A stretch of 64,000 nucleotides of DNA from Lacrimispora sp. BS-2. GTDB lineage: Bacteria > Bacillota > Clostridia > Lachnospirales > Lachnospiraceae. Made by a program: the position numbers and the translations under genes. The notes below the pieces were generated by a model. It searched no databases and had not been told where the DNA came from. It saw nothing but the letters and a program-made list of their open reading frames with translations. The stretch spans positions 186,001 through 250,000 of the forward strand of contig NZ_CP157940.1 of the NCBI RefSeq assembly GCF_040207125.1, read 5' to 3'. The first letter of the stretch is position 1. Every line of letters begins with the position of its first letter. Positions 50,830 to 59,251 of this stretch are shown here, one piece after another.

Positions 50830-51276
50830 TTACACACTTACATCAACCCTGGCTCCGCTGCACTGTATCAGGGGTTCCTTTAACCCTTCAAAGTTTTCCC
50901 CCTCATTTGTCATTTGGTCCTGCGGATTGCTCTGGCGTTCCCGTTCTTGGGTAAGCCGTTTATACTCATGAGGATTATTCTTTGGAAAACGCATCATAAC
51001 AGACCTGGCATAGAGAGCCGAGTCATGTTTCATCAGATACTGATGGTCTGCCGGCGGGACCTTGTCTCCCCCAGCGATCCGCCTTGAAATTTCTAAACAG
51101 TTCAGCAGAATTTTCAGCTTTTCCCTTTCAGCCTTCGTCTGTTCCCCGGAAGTTTCCAGTTGCTGGCTCATTGCCGCCATATAGGATTCTTTTTCATCTT
51201 TCTGTTTTTCCAGGGGTTCCCTGGTCAAATTCCGGTTAACATCATAACCATAAGGATTTCCGTGCTCAATACGCAT
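50830..51276 (-). CDS. Hypothetical protein, hydrophilic
   Basis: A 148-residue soluble, highly charged protein that I recognise only as a recurrent clostridial hypothetical. It begins MRIEHGNPYGYDVNRNLTRE and contains LKILLNCLEISRRIAGGDKV and MKHDSALYARSVMMRF, with predicted helices and no membrane segment. GGAGG precedes the ATG on the minus strand. The C-terminal 35 residues are rich in Gln, Asn and Glu. No function can be stated. Confidence 0.7.
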   Translation of the reverse strand: MRIEHGNPYGYDVNRNLTREPLEKQKDEKESYMAAMSQQLETSGEQTKAEREKLKILLNCLEISRRIAGGDKVPPADHQYLMKHDSALYARSVMMRFPKNNPHEYKRLTQERERQSNPQDQMTNEGENFEGLKEPLIQCSGARVDVSV

Positions 51277-51294
51277 TTGCTTTCCCTCCTCAAA

Positions 51295-51573
51295 CTACAT
51301 AAACTTCATACGGCAGATTGTTGTTAGCTGGCTTCTACGATTGCAGGCAATGTATGTTCTCTTATTATGATATATCGATAGAATTTCCCAAAAGATTAGA
51401 TGCAGGGCGGCGAATCTTCGGTTAGAGGTTGGTTTGACAATAATACCCACACCTGCAAATGCCAGCAGGATAAAGACAACATAGGAATACGTGTTGATAT
51501 AATCAGCATTTGAAGTGTAAAACACAGATTTGGAACCAAAATGGCTCAAAGGTGAGAAAAATAAGCCCACCAT
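51295..51573 (-). CDS. Doubtful small membrane protein or gene remnant
   Basis: A 92-codon frame with one hydrophobic segment (SYVVFILLAFAGVGIIV, about residues 30-46). The rest has unusual composition and no familiar motif. A membrane-transporter tail that has lost its gene is possible. It lies between a hypothetical gene and a truncated AraC gene, in a stretch with several decayed genes. Confidence 0.3.
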   Translation of the reverse strand: MVGLFFSPLSHFGSKSVFYTSNADYINTYSYVVFILLAFAGVGIIVKPTSNRRFAALHLIFWEILSIYHNKRTYIACNRRSQLTTICRMKFM

Positions 51574-51598
51574 ATTTGGTGGGACTGGAGTTAATAAA

Positions 51599-52279
51599 TT
51601 ACTTTATACCATGGATCAGCCTGTATTCTTTTGGTGATACCCCATATAGTTTCTTAAACAGGCCGGAAAAGTGCCCTGCGTTAGAATAGCCGACCATTCC
51701 TGCAATTGTACGGATATCGAAATCAGAATCTCGTAAAAGCAGAAGCGCATTGTTCATCCGCAAAGCTTTTAGGTATTCATATACCGTAGTTCCATACACC
51801 TGCTTAAAGGCAAGCTGGTAACGAGATTCGCTCATGCTTGCTGCCTTTGCCAGCTCTTTGACCGAAGGATATGCAGACAGGTCTTTTTTCATAAAAGTAA
51901 TTGTTTTCGATAGTGAACGCCGGTCTCTTTGGTCAAGTTTAACAGGTAAGCGGGTGTGCTGCCTGGCCTGATTAAAGTGATGTGTAACTAACGATAACAC
52001 TTCCAGGACTTTGCCATCAAGATAGATTTGCAGGGCAGTACCCATGGCGGTACAGTCTCGTATTTGCTGAAAGATAAAATTTAATTCCGGCGAATTAGGA
52101 TTTTGCGTCAAGTAACTAATCGTATTCAAAGAATTGCAGTAGGTGTCGCCGTAACGTTCATGAATAAACGTATCAAAATAATCCTGTGTAATCATTATCT
52201 TTGTGAAACGGGCCGGCTTGCCGGCTTCGCAATACGCATAAACTGTTCTGCTTGTATTGGCGTAGCAGCATATTCCCAT
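51599..52279 (-). CDS. AraC family regulator, probably 5'-truncated
   Basis: A 226-residue protein with a complete C-terminal AraC DNA-binding domain: VKELAKAASMSESRYQLAFKQVYG and IRTIAGMVGYSNAGHFSGLFKKLYGVSPKEYR. The N-terminal effector domain is short compared with the 300 or so residues of PchR-type relatives. The frame is open about 35 codons further upstream without a start codon, ending at a stop near 52380, so the 5' end of the gene seems to have been lost. Confidence 0.75.
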   Translation of the reverse strand: MGICCYANTSRTVYAYCEAGKPARFTKIMITQDYFDTFIHERYGDTYCNSLNTISYLTQNPNSPELNFIFQQIRDCTAMGTALQIYLDGKVLEVLSLVTHHFNQARQHTRLPVKLDQRDRRSLSKTITFMKKDLSAYPSVKELAKAASMSESRYQLAFKQVYGTTVYEYLKALRMNNALLLLRDSDFDIRTIAGMVGYSNAGHFSGLFKKLYGVSPKEYRLIHGIK

Positions 52280-52446
52280 CGCTTCCTGGCAGAAGCCGGA
52301 ATTTAGCGGGTGCGTGCAAGGTAAATACGGAATTACCTGGATTATTTCAGCAATGAAATTTATGTAGTGCTGTGGTGCTTAATCTGGATATTTCATTTTC
52401 AATGAGCAGGACACACAGACGTAGAATCCATAAGCGTAATGATATT

Positions 52447-52489
52447 GCCCGTGGGGGAGCTTACTCTCTTCCCTGTACGGGCTTTTTTT
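52447..52489 (+). terminator. Orphan terminator
   Basis: GCCCGT (52447-52452) pairs with ACGGGC (52477-52482), inner GGGGAG/CTTCCC pairs help, and seven T follow. No + strand gene ends here. Confidence 0.65.
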
Positions 52490-52598
52490 GTTTCCAGCAT
52501 TACCTTTCACCATTGTGGTAATGATTTTGAGATCACGCTCAGTGCATTGGGAAAGCAGCCGTACAAGATATTTATTGACAGAGAAAAACCATAATATG

Positions 52599-52663
52599 TT
52601 AGGTACCTAAAAATATATTGACATTTCATTTTTGCTATGTTATTTTAATTGTAAGGTACCTAA
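52599..52663 (+). promoter_or_regulatory. MarR gene promoter between two palindromes
   Basis: TTAGGTACCTAA (52599-52610) and TAAGGTACCTAA (52652-52663) share the core AGGTACCTAA and flank TTGACA (52618-52623) and TATTTT (52641-52646), 17 bases apart. This looks like an autoregulatory operator pair for the MarR protein. Confidence 0.7.
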
Positions 52664-52687
52664 TATTAAAAATTAAAGGGGAACATT

Positions 52688-53299
52688 ATGAATAATAAAA
52701 ATTTTGAAAATGGGCAAATTGTTGAAAAAAATATTGTATCTGAAAAGCTTTATTCTTTATTCTTGCGTTGCTCCCATGCTTTAAGCAGAGGACATCATCA
52801 GGAAAATGGAATACATCCGAGCCAGTGGCGTATTCTTTCAATACTTGCGCAGACAGGTGAAATGGCGCAACGAGATTTGCTTGAAGTATTACAGATACGA
52901 GCTGCTTCATTAAGTGAGCTTTTAAGCAAGCTCGAATCAAGAGGGCTTATTACCCGCGAAAAAGAAGCAGGAAATAAGCGTAATGTTAATGTTGAACTTA
53001 CAGAACTTGGGAAAATGGCCATTGATGAAAATGCGAATGTACAATATGAAACAGCTCAAGAGTTATTTTCTATGATATCACTTGAAGAACAGCAGCATTT
53101 AATTGAGGTCTTAGAAAAATTAATTAACTCCTGGCATGAACAACATCATGGCAGTGCTGCAAAAAATCAGCACAAGCACGAGCATCATGAAGGCAATCAT
53201 GACGATCATACTGGACATGATGATATGCACCACGGTGGAAGTCGCAGTCCTCGTGACCAGCATGGACACCACAGTCATCATTATAGAAAGGATTTTTAG
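52688..53299 (+). CDS. MarR family regulator with histidine-rich tail
   Basis: A 203-residue protein. Residues 1-150 are a MarR winged helix (SQWRILSILAQTGEMAQRDLLEV, LQIRAASLSELLSKLESRGLI, wing KEAGNKRNVNVELTELG). Residues 153-203 form a tail with about 20 His and several Asp/Glu (HKHEHHEGNHDDHTGHDD, then HGHHSHHYRKDF), which must bind metal. AAAGGGGAAC precedes the ATG. A CDF-type metal exporter remnant and an MntR-like repressor follow, so a role in zinc, manganese or nickel control is likely. Confidence 0.88.
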   Translation: MNNKNFENGQIVEKNIVSEKLYSLFLRCSHALSRGHHQENGIHPSQWRILSILAQTGEMAQRDLLEVLQIRAASLSELLSKLESRGLITREKEAGNKRNVNVELTELGKMAIDENANVQYETAQELFSMISLEEQQHLIEVLEKLINSWHEQHHGSAAKNQHKHEHHEGNHDDHTGHDDMHHGGSRSPRDQHGHHSHHYRKDF

Positions 53300-53300
53300 C

Positions 53301-54063
53301 GTGTTTCCAAACAATAAATATAGCTTTCGGCAGAAAATCGGGCAACGTGCAGGATATATTGGGATTTCAGCCAATATTGTCCTTTTTTCTGCAAAATGTA
53401 CAATAGGTCTTATTGGAAATAGCGTTTCAATTCTTGCAGACGCTTTCAACAATCTCACTGATTGTGCCGCTTCGGTTGTTGCCATTATTGGCTTTAAGTT
53501 ATGCGGGAAAGAAGCGGATGATAAATACCCTAATGGTTATGGAAGAATGGAGTATATCAGTGGATTTATCGTATCATTTTTAATAATGGCAACTTCCTTG
53601 TCTTTTGGAAAGCACTCTATTGCAAGAATATTAACACCGCAAATCACAAGAATGCCATCTTGGTTTTTTTGGATACCAATAGCTTCCATTATCATAAAGC
53701 TGGCATTAGCACTGTATACACATATGGCAAATCGGGTAATCCAATCAGCAACGCTTCGTACAATGTTTAAAGACAATGTTTCAGATGCCATATTAACAGC
53801 GATGACCCTTAGCCACATACGATTTCGGCCCTGAAAAGCGGCTTGCTTTCGTACAGGTATGTTTAAAAGCAAGCCCTCATTTAGAAAATGTGCAAATAGC
53901 TATACAAAAGTTGACCGGCGACCTAAAACAAACACTTAATCTTGAAGCAACTATTTATTGGAATGCCGGCCACCATGAAAAGCAGAAAGGAAGTGACCTG
54001 GATGCCAGCGGAGAAACTCAGCATTTCAAAGGAGAATTATCTAAAAACAATATTAAGCATTGA
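53301..54063 (+). pseudogene. Cation diffusion facilitator metal exporter, internally deleted
   Basis: From the GTG at 53301 the frame encodes the first part of a CDF transporter (YIGISANIVLFSAKCTIGL, VSILADAFNNLTDCAASVV, DDKYPNGYGRMEYISGF, SDAILTAMTL) and stops at a TGA at 53832. The sequence resumes in the +1 frame at 53818 with the cytoplasmic domain (YDFGPEKRLAFVQVCLKAS, LNLEATIYW) and ends at 54061. Around 80-100 codons, including the last membrane helices, appear to be missing at the junction. The gene begins right after the His-tailed MarR gene. Confidence 0.82.
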
Positions 54064-54370
54064 ACAGGAGCAAGAATCCGTGCGTGCCATAGATATAGCT
54101 AAGAAAATGGAGTTAAGCCGTCCCAGCGTATCCCACGCGATACAACTATTAAAGCAAGAAAAATATATTTATGTGGATGATACCCACAATATTTCTCTTA
54201 CTCCACAAGGATTTAAGCTTGCCTGTGCAATTAAGGAGCGTTATGTCCTATTTTACAATTTGCTATTATCGCTGGGCGTACCAGCAACAATAGCCTCTTG
54301 TGACGCATGTAGAATGGAACATGCCATTAGCAATGAAACTTTATTACAATTAAAAAAAGTATTAATATAA
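54002..54370 (+). CDS. MntR/DtxR family metal-dependent repressor
   Basis: A 122-residue repressor. The N-terminal winged helix is SISKENYLKTILSIEQEQ, then AIDIAKKMELSRPSVSHAIQLLKQEKYI, and the metal and dimer region ends CDACRMEHAISNETLLQLKK with Cys, Glu and His ligands. It lacks the SH3-like domain, as short MntR forms do. The ATG at 54002 has AAAGGAAG at a suitable distance and overlaps the tail of the CDF remnant by 62 bases. It may have controlled that exporter. Confidence 0.85.
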   Translation: MPAEKLSISKENYLKTILSIEQEQESVRAIDIAKKMELSRPSVSHAIQLLKQEKYIYVDDTHNISLTPQGFKLACAIKERYVLFYNLLLSLGVPATIASCDACRMEHAISNETLLQLKKVLI

Positions 54371-54702
54371 ATAAATTTATAGAAAGAATTTTGATAAGAC
54401 TGAGGGTGCCGTCCTCCTCGGGGAACGAGCGCCGCCGGGAGTCCCTGCCAGTCAGACGACCACTGTACTCTAATACCAGAGCAAAACAATCTGAAAAAAT
54501 ATCTACCAAAGAAAGCTGATTGTATGGTATCATAAAGGCACTACTCCTTTTTGCGATAGGTAAATTTGTTTCTGGACAACTTGATTTTACCATAAACCAG
54601 TGAGGAGCTGTTTTATTTTAGGAAAGAAAAAAGTCTTGATTTACAAGGCGTGTGGCGTTTCACAAACGCCTAACTGCAATATAAAATGAGAGGAGAATGA
54701 CA
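54371..54702. other. Intergenic region with a GC-rich patch
   Basis: No gene is supported. A GC-rich patch at about 54402-54480 contrasts with AT-rich flanks and gives a minus-strand stretch LEYSGRLTGRDSRRRSFPEE without a start; it may be a fragment of foreign or mobile sequence. A promoter for the lipoprotein gene was not identified. Confidence 0.35.
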
Positions 54703-55326
54703 TTGAAAAAAAGATTTGGGTTTCTGCTATTGATACTGATATGTGCATTTACAACTTCCTGTGGGAAGCCATCGGAGAATCTGGCTGAAAGCGATTTATC
54801 TGCGCCGTCAGGAATCGGCGATACGGAGAGCACTTTAGAAGTTGCAAGTGTTCCTCAATCTGAATTAAATGAGGGAAGTTCACAAACCATTGGAACGGAT
54901 GAATTTGGGTATGTAACTATCCCTGCTACATGGGTTCGTTTTCAGGATTTGGATGGCGGAACGGATCTTCAGTATTCCGATTCGCTGGGTAATTCCATTA
55001 TTACTTTGAACGTTTTTAATGACGAAGGGCTGAGCGAGGAAGATAAAGCGAAAATGACCGCTGAAACGGCAGCCAATAGCGTCTGGTATAATCTGGAACA
55101 GAATGAGGTACAAAAAATTGCAGGGGCACAGGTTACATTGGGGAAGTACGATGCATTTCAGATTTACGGCTCTTTTATCAGTGAGGATCATTCCCTGCCT
55201 AGTATCATTGTCTGCTGGATTTTTGAGGATGAAAACAACGTGCTCCATTATATTTCTGCGGAGGCTCCCGTAGAGAATTCAGCAGAAATCCTCTCATACA
55301 TAGAAGACTCCTATACATTACCTTGA
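54703..55326 (+). CDS. Lipoprotein of unknown function
   Basis: A secreted lipoprotein of about 207 residues. The signal peptide KKRFGFLLLILICAFTTSCGK ends at a lipobox, and a Ser/Glu-rich linker leads to a globular domain of about 140 residues (GYVTIPATWVRFQDLDGGTD, LGKYDAFQIYGSFI). The start is probably TTG at 54703, because AGGAG is only 1 base from the ATG at 54697 but 7 bases from the TTG. I do not recognise the domain. It stands alone. Confidence 0.7.
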   Translation: MKKRFGFLLLILICAFTTSCGKPSENLAESDLSAPSGIGDTESTLEVASVPQSELNEGSSQTIGTDEFGYVTIPATWVRFQDLDGGTDLQYSDSLGNSIITLNVFNDEGLSEEDKAKMTAETAANSVWYNLEQNEVQKIAGAQVTLGKYDAFQIYGSFISEDHSLPSIIVCWIFEDENNVLHYISAEAPVENSAEILSYIEDSYTLP

Positions 55327-55422
55327 GGAAGTTCTTGCGAAGCCAGTATGAAATGCTTTTGAACATATAATCATTTTTAGCTGTACCTATAAAAAGCCAG
55401 AAAAAGGAAGAGCTTATTATGA

Positions 55423-55885
55423 TGGCCCAGGGAAATTTTTGAACTGTATTACCTGGAAGCAGGGGAGCGTTACCATGTGGTCCGCGATCAGGTATATTGT
55501 ATGCACTTAGGAGAGTCTTAGTACAATCCTTAATATGCTGTTTTTAACCCTGGTCCAGCAAGAACAGGTGGCAGTGCCCTTAGAGGAGCAGACCCGGATG
55601 GGGAGCGTGATTAATTATATCCACAACCACTACGCCGAGGATTTAAAGCTGGAAAAACTGGCTCAGATATTCTATATAAGCCCATATTATCTGTGTAGGG
55701 AGTTTAAGCGGCAAACCAACCGCACGATTACGCAGTACATTAACATTACGAGGATTATGAATGCCCAGCGCATGTTCATGGAGACCGACGAGAATGTGAC
55801 AGAGATTAGTAAGGCCACGGGATTTTCCAATATAATCCATTTTAATCGGGTGTTTAAAAACGTGACCGGCATGATGGGAAACTAA
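55423..55885 (+). pseudogene. AraC family regulator remnant
   Basis: Bases 55423-55520 encode a piece of an AraC cupin (REIFELYYLEAGERYHVVRD) that ends at a stop. After a deletion and frame change, 55535-55885 encode most of the AraC DNA-binding domain (LKLEKLAQIFYISPYYLCREF, ENVTEISKATGFSNIIHFNRVF) and end prematurely at GMMGN, before the usual SPxxYR. About half of the gene is missing, so no working regulator is expected. Confidence 0.8.
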
Positions 55886-55909
55886 ACAAAATAATTTTTT
55901 GCAAAGACA

Positions 55910-55954
55910 GAAAAAAAGAAGAGCCTGATGCGGACATTAGCTGCATCAGGCTCT
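55910..55954 (-). terminator. Terminator of the tRNA-Ser transcript
   Basis: On the minus strand GAGCCTGATGC (55953-55943) and GCATCAGGCTC (55931-55921) form a perfect stem followed by TCTTTTTTTC. Confidence 0.9.
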
Positions 55955-55960
55955 TTCCAG

Positions 55961-56048
55961 CGGAGCGGGTGGGATTTGAACCCACGTGCCGGTTGCCCGA
56001 CAACCTGATTTCGAGTCAGGCTCGTTATGACCACTTCGATACCGCTCC
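55961..56048 (-). tRNA. tRNA-Ser (CGA)
   Basis: The minus strand folds into a class II tRNA of 88 bases: acceptor GGAGCGG/CCGCTCC with G73, D-arm, anticodon arm CCTGA-CTCGAAA-TCAGG with anticodon CGA (reads UCG), a long variable arm, and T-arm GGGTTCAAATCCC-type loop. CCA is not encoded. It is followed by its own terminator. Confidence 0.95.
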
Positions 56049-56330
56049 ATATTTTATTTTTATACACCAAATCTGGGCCAAAACTCAGGTTTTAACTCCG
56101 CTTTCTATTACAGCCCGCCTTAAACAAAAACGAACGATTCAATTATACACGATAAATAAGATTTTGGGTAGTACTTTCAGTAAAATTTTTACTTTTCCCC
56201 GTATAAGCTTCTATGCTATGGAAATAATAGGAATGTATATTAAAAAGTACACATTTTTTCCTGGAATATCCTTATTATTTTGGTTAAATAAGAGATAAAT
56301 GATTGAAATCAAGGCATAGGAGGTCTTAAT

Positions 56331-56552
56331 GTGAGACAAATGAAGCATACATTTTCCACAGTAGAAGAGCTGGTTGCATTTGTAGTAAGAGCAGAAAAGT
56401 GTAATTGTGATGTTAAAGTTGTTTATAACCAATTGGTTATTGACGGGAAATCACTGATGGGCATTATGATCATAGGCATTGGAAAACAGGTGGAAATCAT
56501 TTGCTATAATGCGGCAGTGTCCCCTGAGGAATTGGTAGGCAGTGCAGCCTGA
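56331..56552 (+). CDS. HPr-like protein without the active histidine
   Basis: A 73-residue protein with an HPr-like pattern: FSTVEELVAFVVRAEKCNCDVKVVYNQ, then VIDGKSLMGIMIIGI, which corresponds to the Ser46 region of HPr (GKSLMGI), then VEIICYN. The N-terminal strand carrying His15 is absent, so it cannot act as a PTS phosphocarrier; Ser in GKS is retained. Such small HPr-related proteins are frequent in Lachnospiraceae. The GTG at 56331 follows AGGAGG by 7 bases; ATG at 56340 is an alternative. Confidence 0.7.
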   Translation: MRQMKHTFSTVEELVAFVVRAEKCNCDVKVVYNQLVIDGKSLMGIMIIGIGKQVEIICYNAAVSPEELVGSAA

Positions 56553-56572
56553 TTGTCAGTCATAAATACAAG

Positions 56573-56627
56573 AAATAAACCGGTCCCCGCTTTTTATAAC
56601 AGGAAGCGAAGACCGGTTTATTTTGTT
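56573..56627 (+). terminator. Terminator after the HPr-like gene
   Basis: AAATAAACCGGTC (56573-56585) pairs with GACCGGTTTATTT (56611-56623), followed by TGTT. Confidence 0.85.
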
Positions 56628-56785
56628 AAAATACGGCTTTTCCTTGCAAACGGTATTTATAAGAGATATAATTTTTTATTGTTTGCAGGAGATTACCTGC
56701 TGATGAATAAAGTACAAGCCAGAAGCCCATGTAACCTTGTATTGCGCTGATAAAATGGGGCTTGTCTAAAAAAGGAGGAAATATT

Positions 56786-58369
56786 ATGCGGACGGAAGGT
56801 AATACGGTAAAGAAAACCATAGACCGTTACCGCAGTTTTCGTTATGCATTAATACTGGAAGGCATTGCCGTAGGGGCTATATCAGGAGCCGTAGTTGTGC
56901 TTTTCCGGTATCTGTTAAGCTATGCAGATGGACTGCTGCGTTCGGTTTTGGATTACGGCAGGGATCATAGCTGGTTTGTGCCGGTATGGTTTATTATTTT
57001 GGCAGCCGCGGCATTTGTTGTGGCTCTTTTGCTTAAATGGGAATCATTTATATCAGGAAGCGGAATCCCTCAGGTAGAGGGAGAGATGATCGGAGAGCTG
57101 GATCCCTGCTGGTGGAAGGTTCTTGCTGCCAAACTGGGCGGAGGCCTGCTGTCACTGGGCTGCGGCCTGTCTCTTGGAAGGGAAGGTCCCAGCATTCAGC
57201 TTGGCTCCATGGCGGCCAAAGGGTTATCCCGTCTGACAGGGAGAGCTAAAACAGAGGAAAAGCTGCTTATCACCTGCGGGGCCAGTGCAGGCCTTTCAGC
57301 CGCTTTTAACGCTCCCATAGCAGGCGTTCTGTTTTCTCTGGAAGAGATTCATAAACATTTCTCACCGGAGGTGCTGCTCTCTACCATGGCCGCCTCCATC
57401 ACAGCGGATTTTGTATCCAAAAATGTCTTTGGGCTGCAGCCTGTTTTTAACTTCCAGATCACGAAGATGATCCCTTTGAATGCCTATGGACATGTTATAG
57501 TTTTGGGTGTGATCATGGGAGCGCTGGGCGTGGTTTATAACACCTGCCTTTCAGGAACACAGGATTTGTACCAGAAACTGCCTTGTCAGGCAGCAAAGCT
57601 TATCATCCCGTTTTTATTGGCCGGAGTGTTTGGTTTTACCTATCCTTATGTATTGGGCGGCGGTCATTCCCTTGTGGAGATCCTGACATCGGGAGAGATG
57701 ATGCTTGGATCCTTGTGCCTGCTCCTGGTTTTGAAATTCTTTTTCTCCATGATAAGCTTTGGCTCCGGTGCTCCCGGAGGAATCTTTCTTCCCCTTCTGG
57801 TCCTGGGAGCTGTGATCGGAAACATTTATTTCTCTGCGGTGGGAATGGTGTCCGATTCCCTTAACGGGCTTCTTGGAAATTTTATTATACTGGGGATGGC
57901 AGGTTATTTTTCTGCCATAGTCCGGGCGCCTATTACAGGCATTATTCTGATCAGTGAAATGACCGGCTCTTATTCCCATCTGCTGACCTTGTCCATGGTG
58001 TCTCTGGCAGCATATGTGGTCCCGGATCTGGTCCATTGCGCACCGGTATACGACCAGCTTCTTCACCGCCTCCTTTCAAGGCTGAATCCGGATAAAATGT
58101 CACCGACCACAGGGGAGAAGGTTCTGGTAGAAGGCATGGTTTTCCATGGAAGCGAAGCTGAGGGCCGGAAGGTTTCTGAGATCCAGTGGCCCAGAACCTG
58201 TCTTTTGGTATCCTTAATGAGAGGAGAGGCTGAGTTTGTCCCCGGAGGGGAGACAAAGTTTGCAGCAGGAGATAAGATCCTGGTCCTGTGTGACGAAACT
58301 GTGCAGGGAGAGCTTCACCGGGTACTGCAGGCGGTGTGTGAGACTGTGAAAATGGGCCGGAAAGTTTAA
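56786..58369 (+). CDS. ClC family chloride transporter with RCK_C domain
   Basis: A 527-residue ClC protein. Selectivity motifs are visible as GSGIPQVEG, SLGREGPSIQLGS (gating Glu of the GREGP motif) and GAPGGIFLPLL, across about ten membrane helices (residues 25-430). The C-terminal 75 residues form an RCK_C/TrkA_C domain (EIQWPRTCLLVSLMRGEAEFVPGG, GDKILVLCDE). The gating Glu suggests a H+/Cl- antiporter rather than a channel. AAAGGAGG precedes the ATG. It is the second RCK_C protein in the window. Confidence 0.93.
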   Translation: MRTEGNTVKKTIDRYRSFRYALILEGIAVGAISGAVVVLFRYLLSYADGLLRSVLDYGRDHSWFVPVWFIILAAAAFVVALLLKWESFISGSGIPQVEGEMIGELDPCWWKVLAAKLGGGLLSLGCGLSLGREGPSIQLGSMAAKGLSRLTGRAKTEEKLLITCGASAGLSAAFNAPIAGVLFSLEEIHKHFSPEVLLSTMAASITADFVSKNVFGLQPVFNFQITKMIPLNAYGHVIVLGVIMGALGVVYNTCLSGTQDLYQKLPCQAAKLIIPFLLAGVFGFTYPYVLGGGHSLVEILTSGEMMLGSLCLLLVLKFFFSMISFGSGAPGGIFLPLLVLGAVIGNIYFSAVGMVSDSLNGLLGNFIILGMAGYFSAIVRAPITGIILISEMTGSYSHLLTLSMVSLAAYVVPDLVHCAPVYDQLLHRLLSRLNPDKMSPTTGEKVLVEGMVFHGSEAEGRKVSEIQWPRTCLLVSLMRGEAEFVPGGETKFAAGDKILVLCDETVQGELHRVLQAVCETVKMGRKV

Positions 58370-58456
58370 AGGTACAGGAAGAATGCCATGTTTTAGGTTG
58401 ACTTTTCCATTAAAAAAGACGTAAACTTAAGGAAATGGAAATTCAGGAGTCAAAAC

Positions 58457-59194
58457 ATGAAAAATCAGGCAGAGGAAAGCTACGATGAACTGGAACGCCG
58501 CCGCCGTGCCAGGGATCGCAACAGGAAACGAAAGAAAAAACAGAAAAGAAAGCGGTTGCTTTACATAGGGGCTGAGGTTCTTGTACTGGCTGTTGTTTTA
58601 GCAGGGATCCTATGGATCCTGGGCCAGATATTTTTTAGAAGTTACGTGGATTTAAAGAAGATTCCCATGCCGGAATGGGTTTTACAGGATCTCCTTGATC
58701 CCAATCCGTATTCAAGACCGGGAACGGAAATGAAGCGGGTGAATGAAATCGTCATTCATTATGTGGCGAATCCAGGGACAACAGCCAGTCAAAATATGAA
58801 TTATTTCAACAGTCTCAAGGATCAGACCGGGGTTAAGAAAATTTCTGCCAGCAGCCATTTTATCATAGGGCTTGAAGGAGAAGTCCTTCAGGGAATTCCC
58901 ATCTATGAGATGGCCTATTCCACATCAAAGGAAAAGAATGTGAACACAGTCTCCATCGAATGCTGCCATCCCGATGAGACTGGGAAGTTCAATGAAGCAA
59001 CCTATGATTCTCTGGTAAAGCTGACGGCCTGGCTTTGTAAGAACCTGGGGCTTACGGAAAGGGATGTCATAAGGCATTATGATGCCACAGGAAAGGACTG
59101 CCCAAGGTATTTTGTAGCTCATGAGGATGAATGGAAGAAGTTCCTTTCGGATGTGAAGACGGCCAGAAAGCAGCCGGATGAAGGGGAAAGATAA
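58457..59194 (+). CDS. N-acetylmuramoyl-L-alanine amidase (Amidase_2)
   Basis: A 245-residue membrane-anchored amidase that cleaves the lactyl bond between muramic acid and peptide. Residues 10-32 are strongly basic, a membrane helix follows (about 34-54), and the catalytic domain has zinc ligands in EIVIHYVANPG and IRHYDATGKDCPRYF, and SHFIIGLEGEV. CAGGAG precedes the ATG. It may act in growth, separation or spore cortex processes; nothing nearby decides this. Confidence 0.9.
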   Translation: MKNQAEESYDELERRRRARDRNRKRKKKQKRKRLLYIGAEVLVLAVVLAGILWILGQIFFRSYVDLKKIPMPEWVLQDLLDPNPYSRPGTEMKRVNEIVIHYVANPGTTASQNMNYFNSLKDQTGVKKISASSHFIIGLEGEVLQGIPIYEMAYSTSKEKNVNTVSIECCHPDETGKFNEATYDSLVKLTAWLCKNLGLTERDVIRHYDATGKDCPRYFVAHEDEWKKFLSDVKTARKQPDEGER

Positions 59195-59251
59195 GAAAAG
59201 AGGGGCTGTTGCACCAAATAATTCGTGCTCAGCCCCCTCCTCATCCCCACT

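Larger units (their letters stand above)
52280..52687. other. Intergenic region with orphan terminator and MarR control sites
   Basis: The left part is the lost 5' end of the AraC gene. At 52447-52489 a + strand terminator has no gene in front of it. Between 52500 and 52595 a short open stretch (NDFEITLSALGKQPYKIF, then stop) looks like a gene tail. The right part holds the promoter and operators of the MarR gene. Confidence 0.5.

Noticed and set aside
54376..54593. Gene in the GC-rich patch upstream of the lipoprotein
   Set aside because: The minus-strand frame has no ribosome site and no family I can name; composition alone is not enough.
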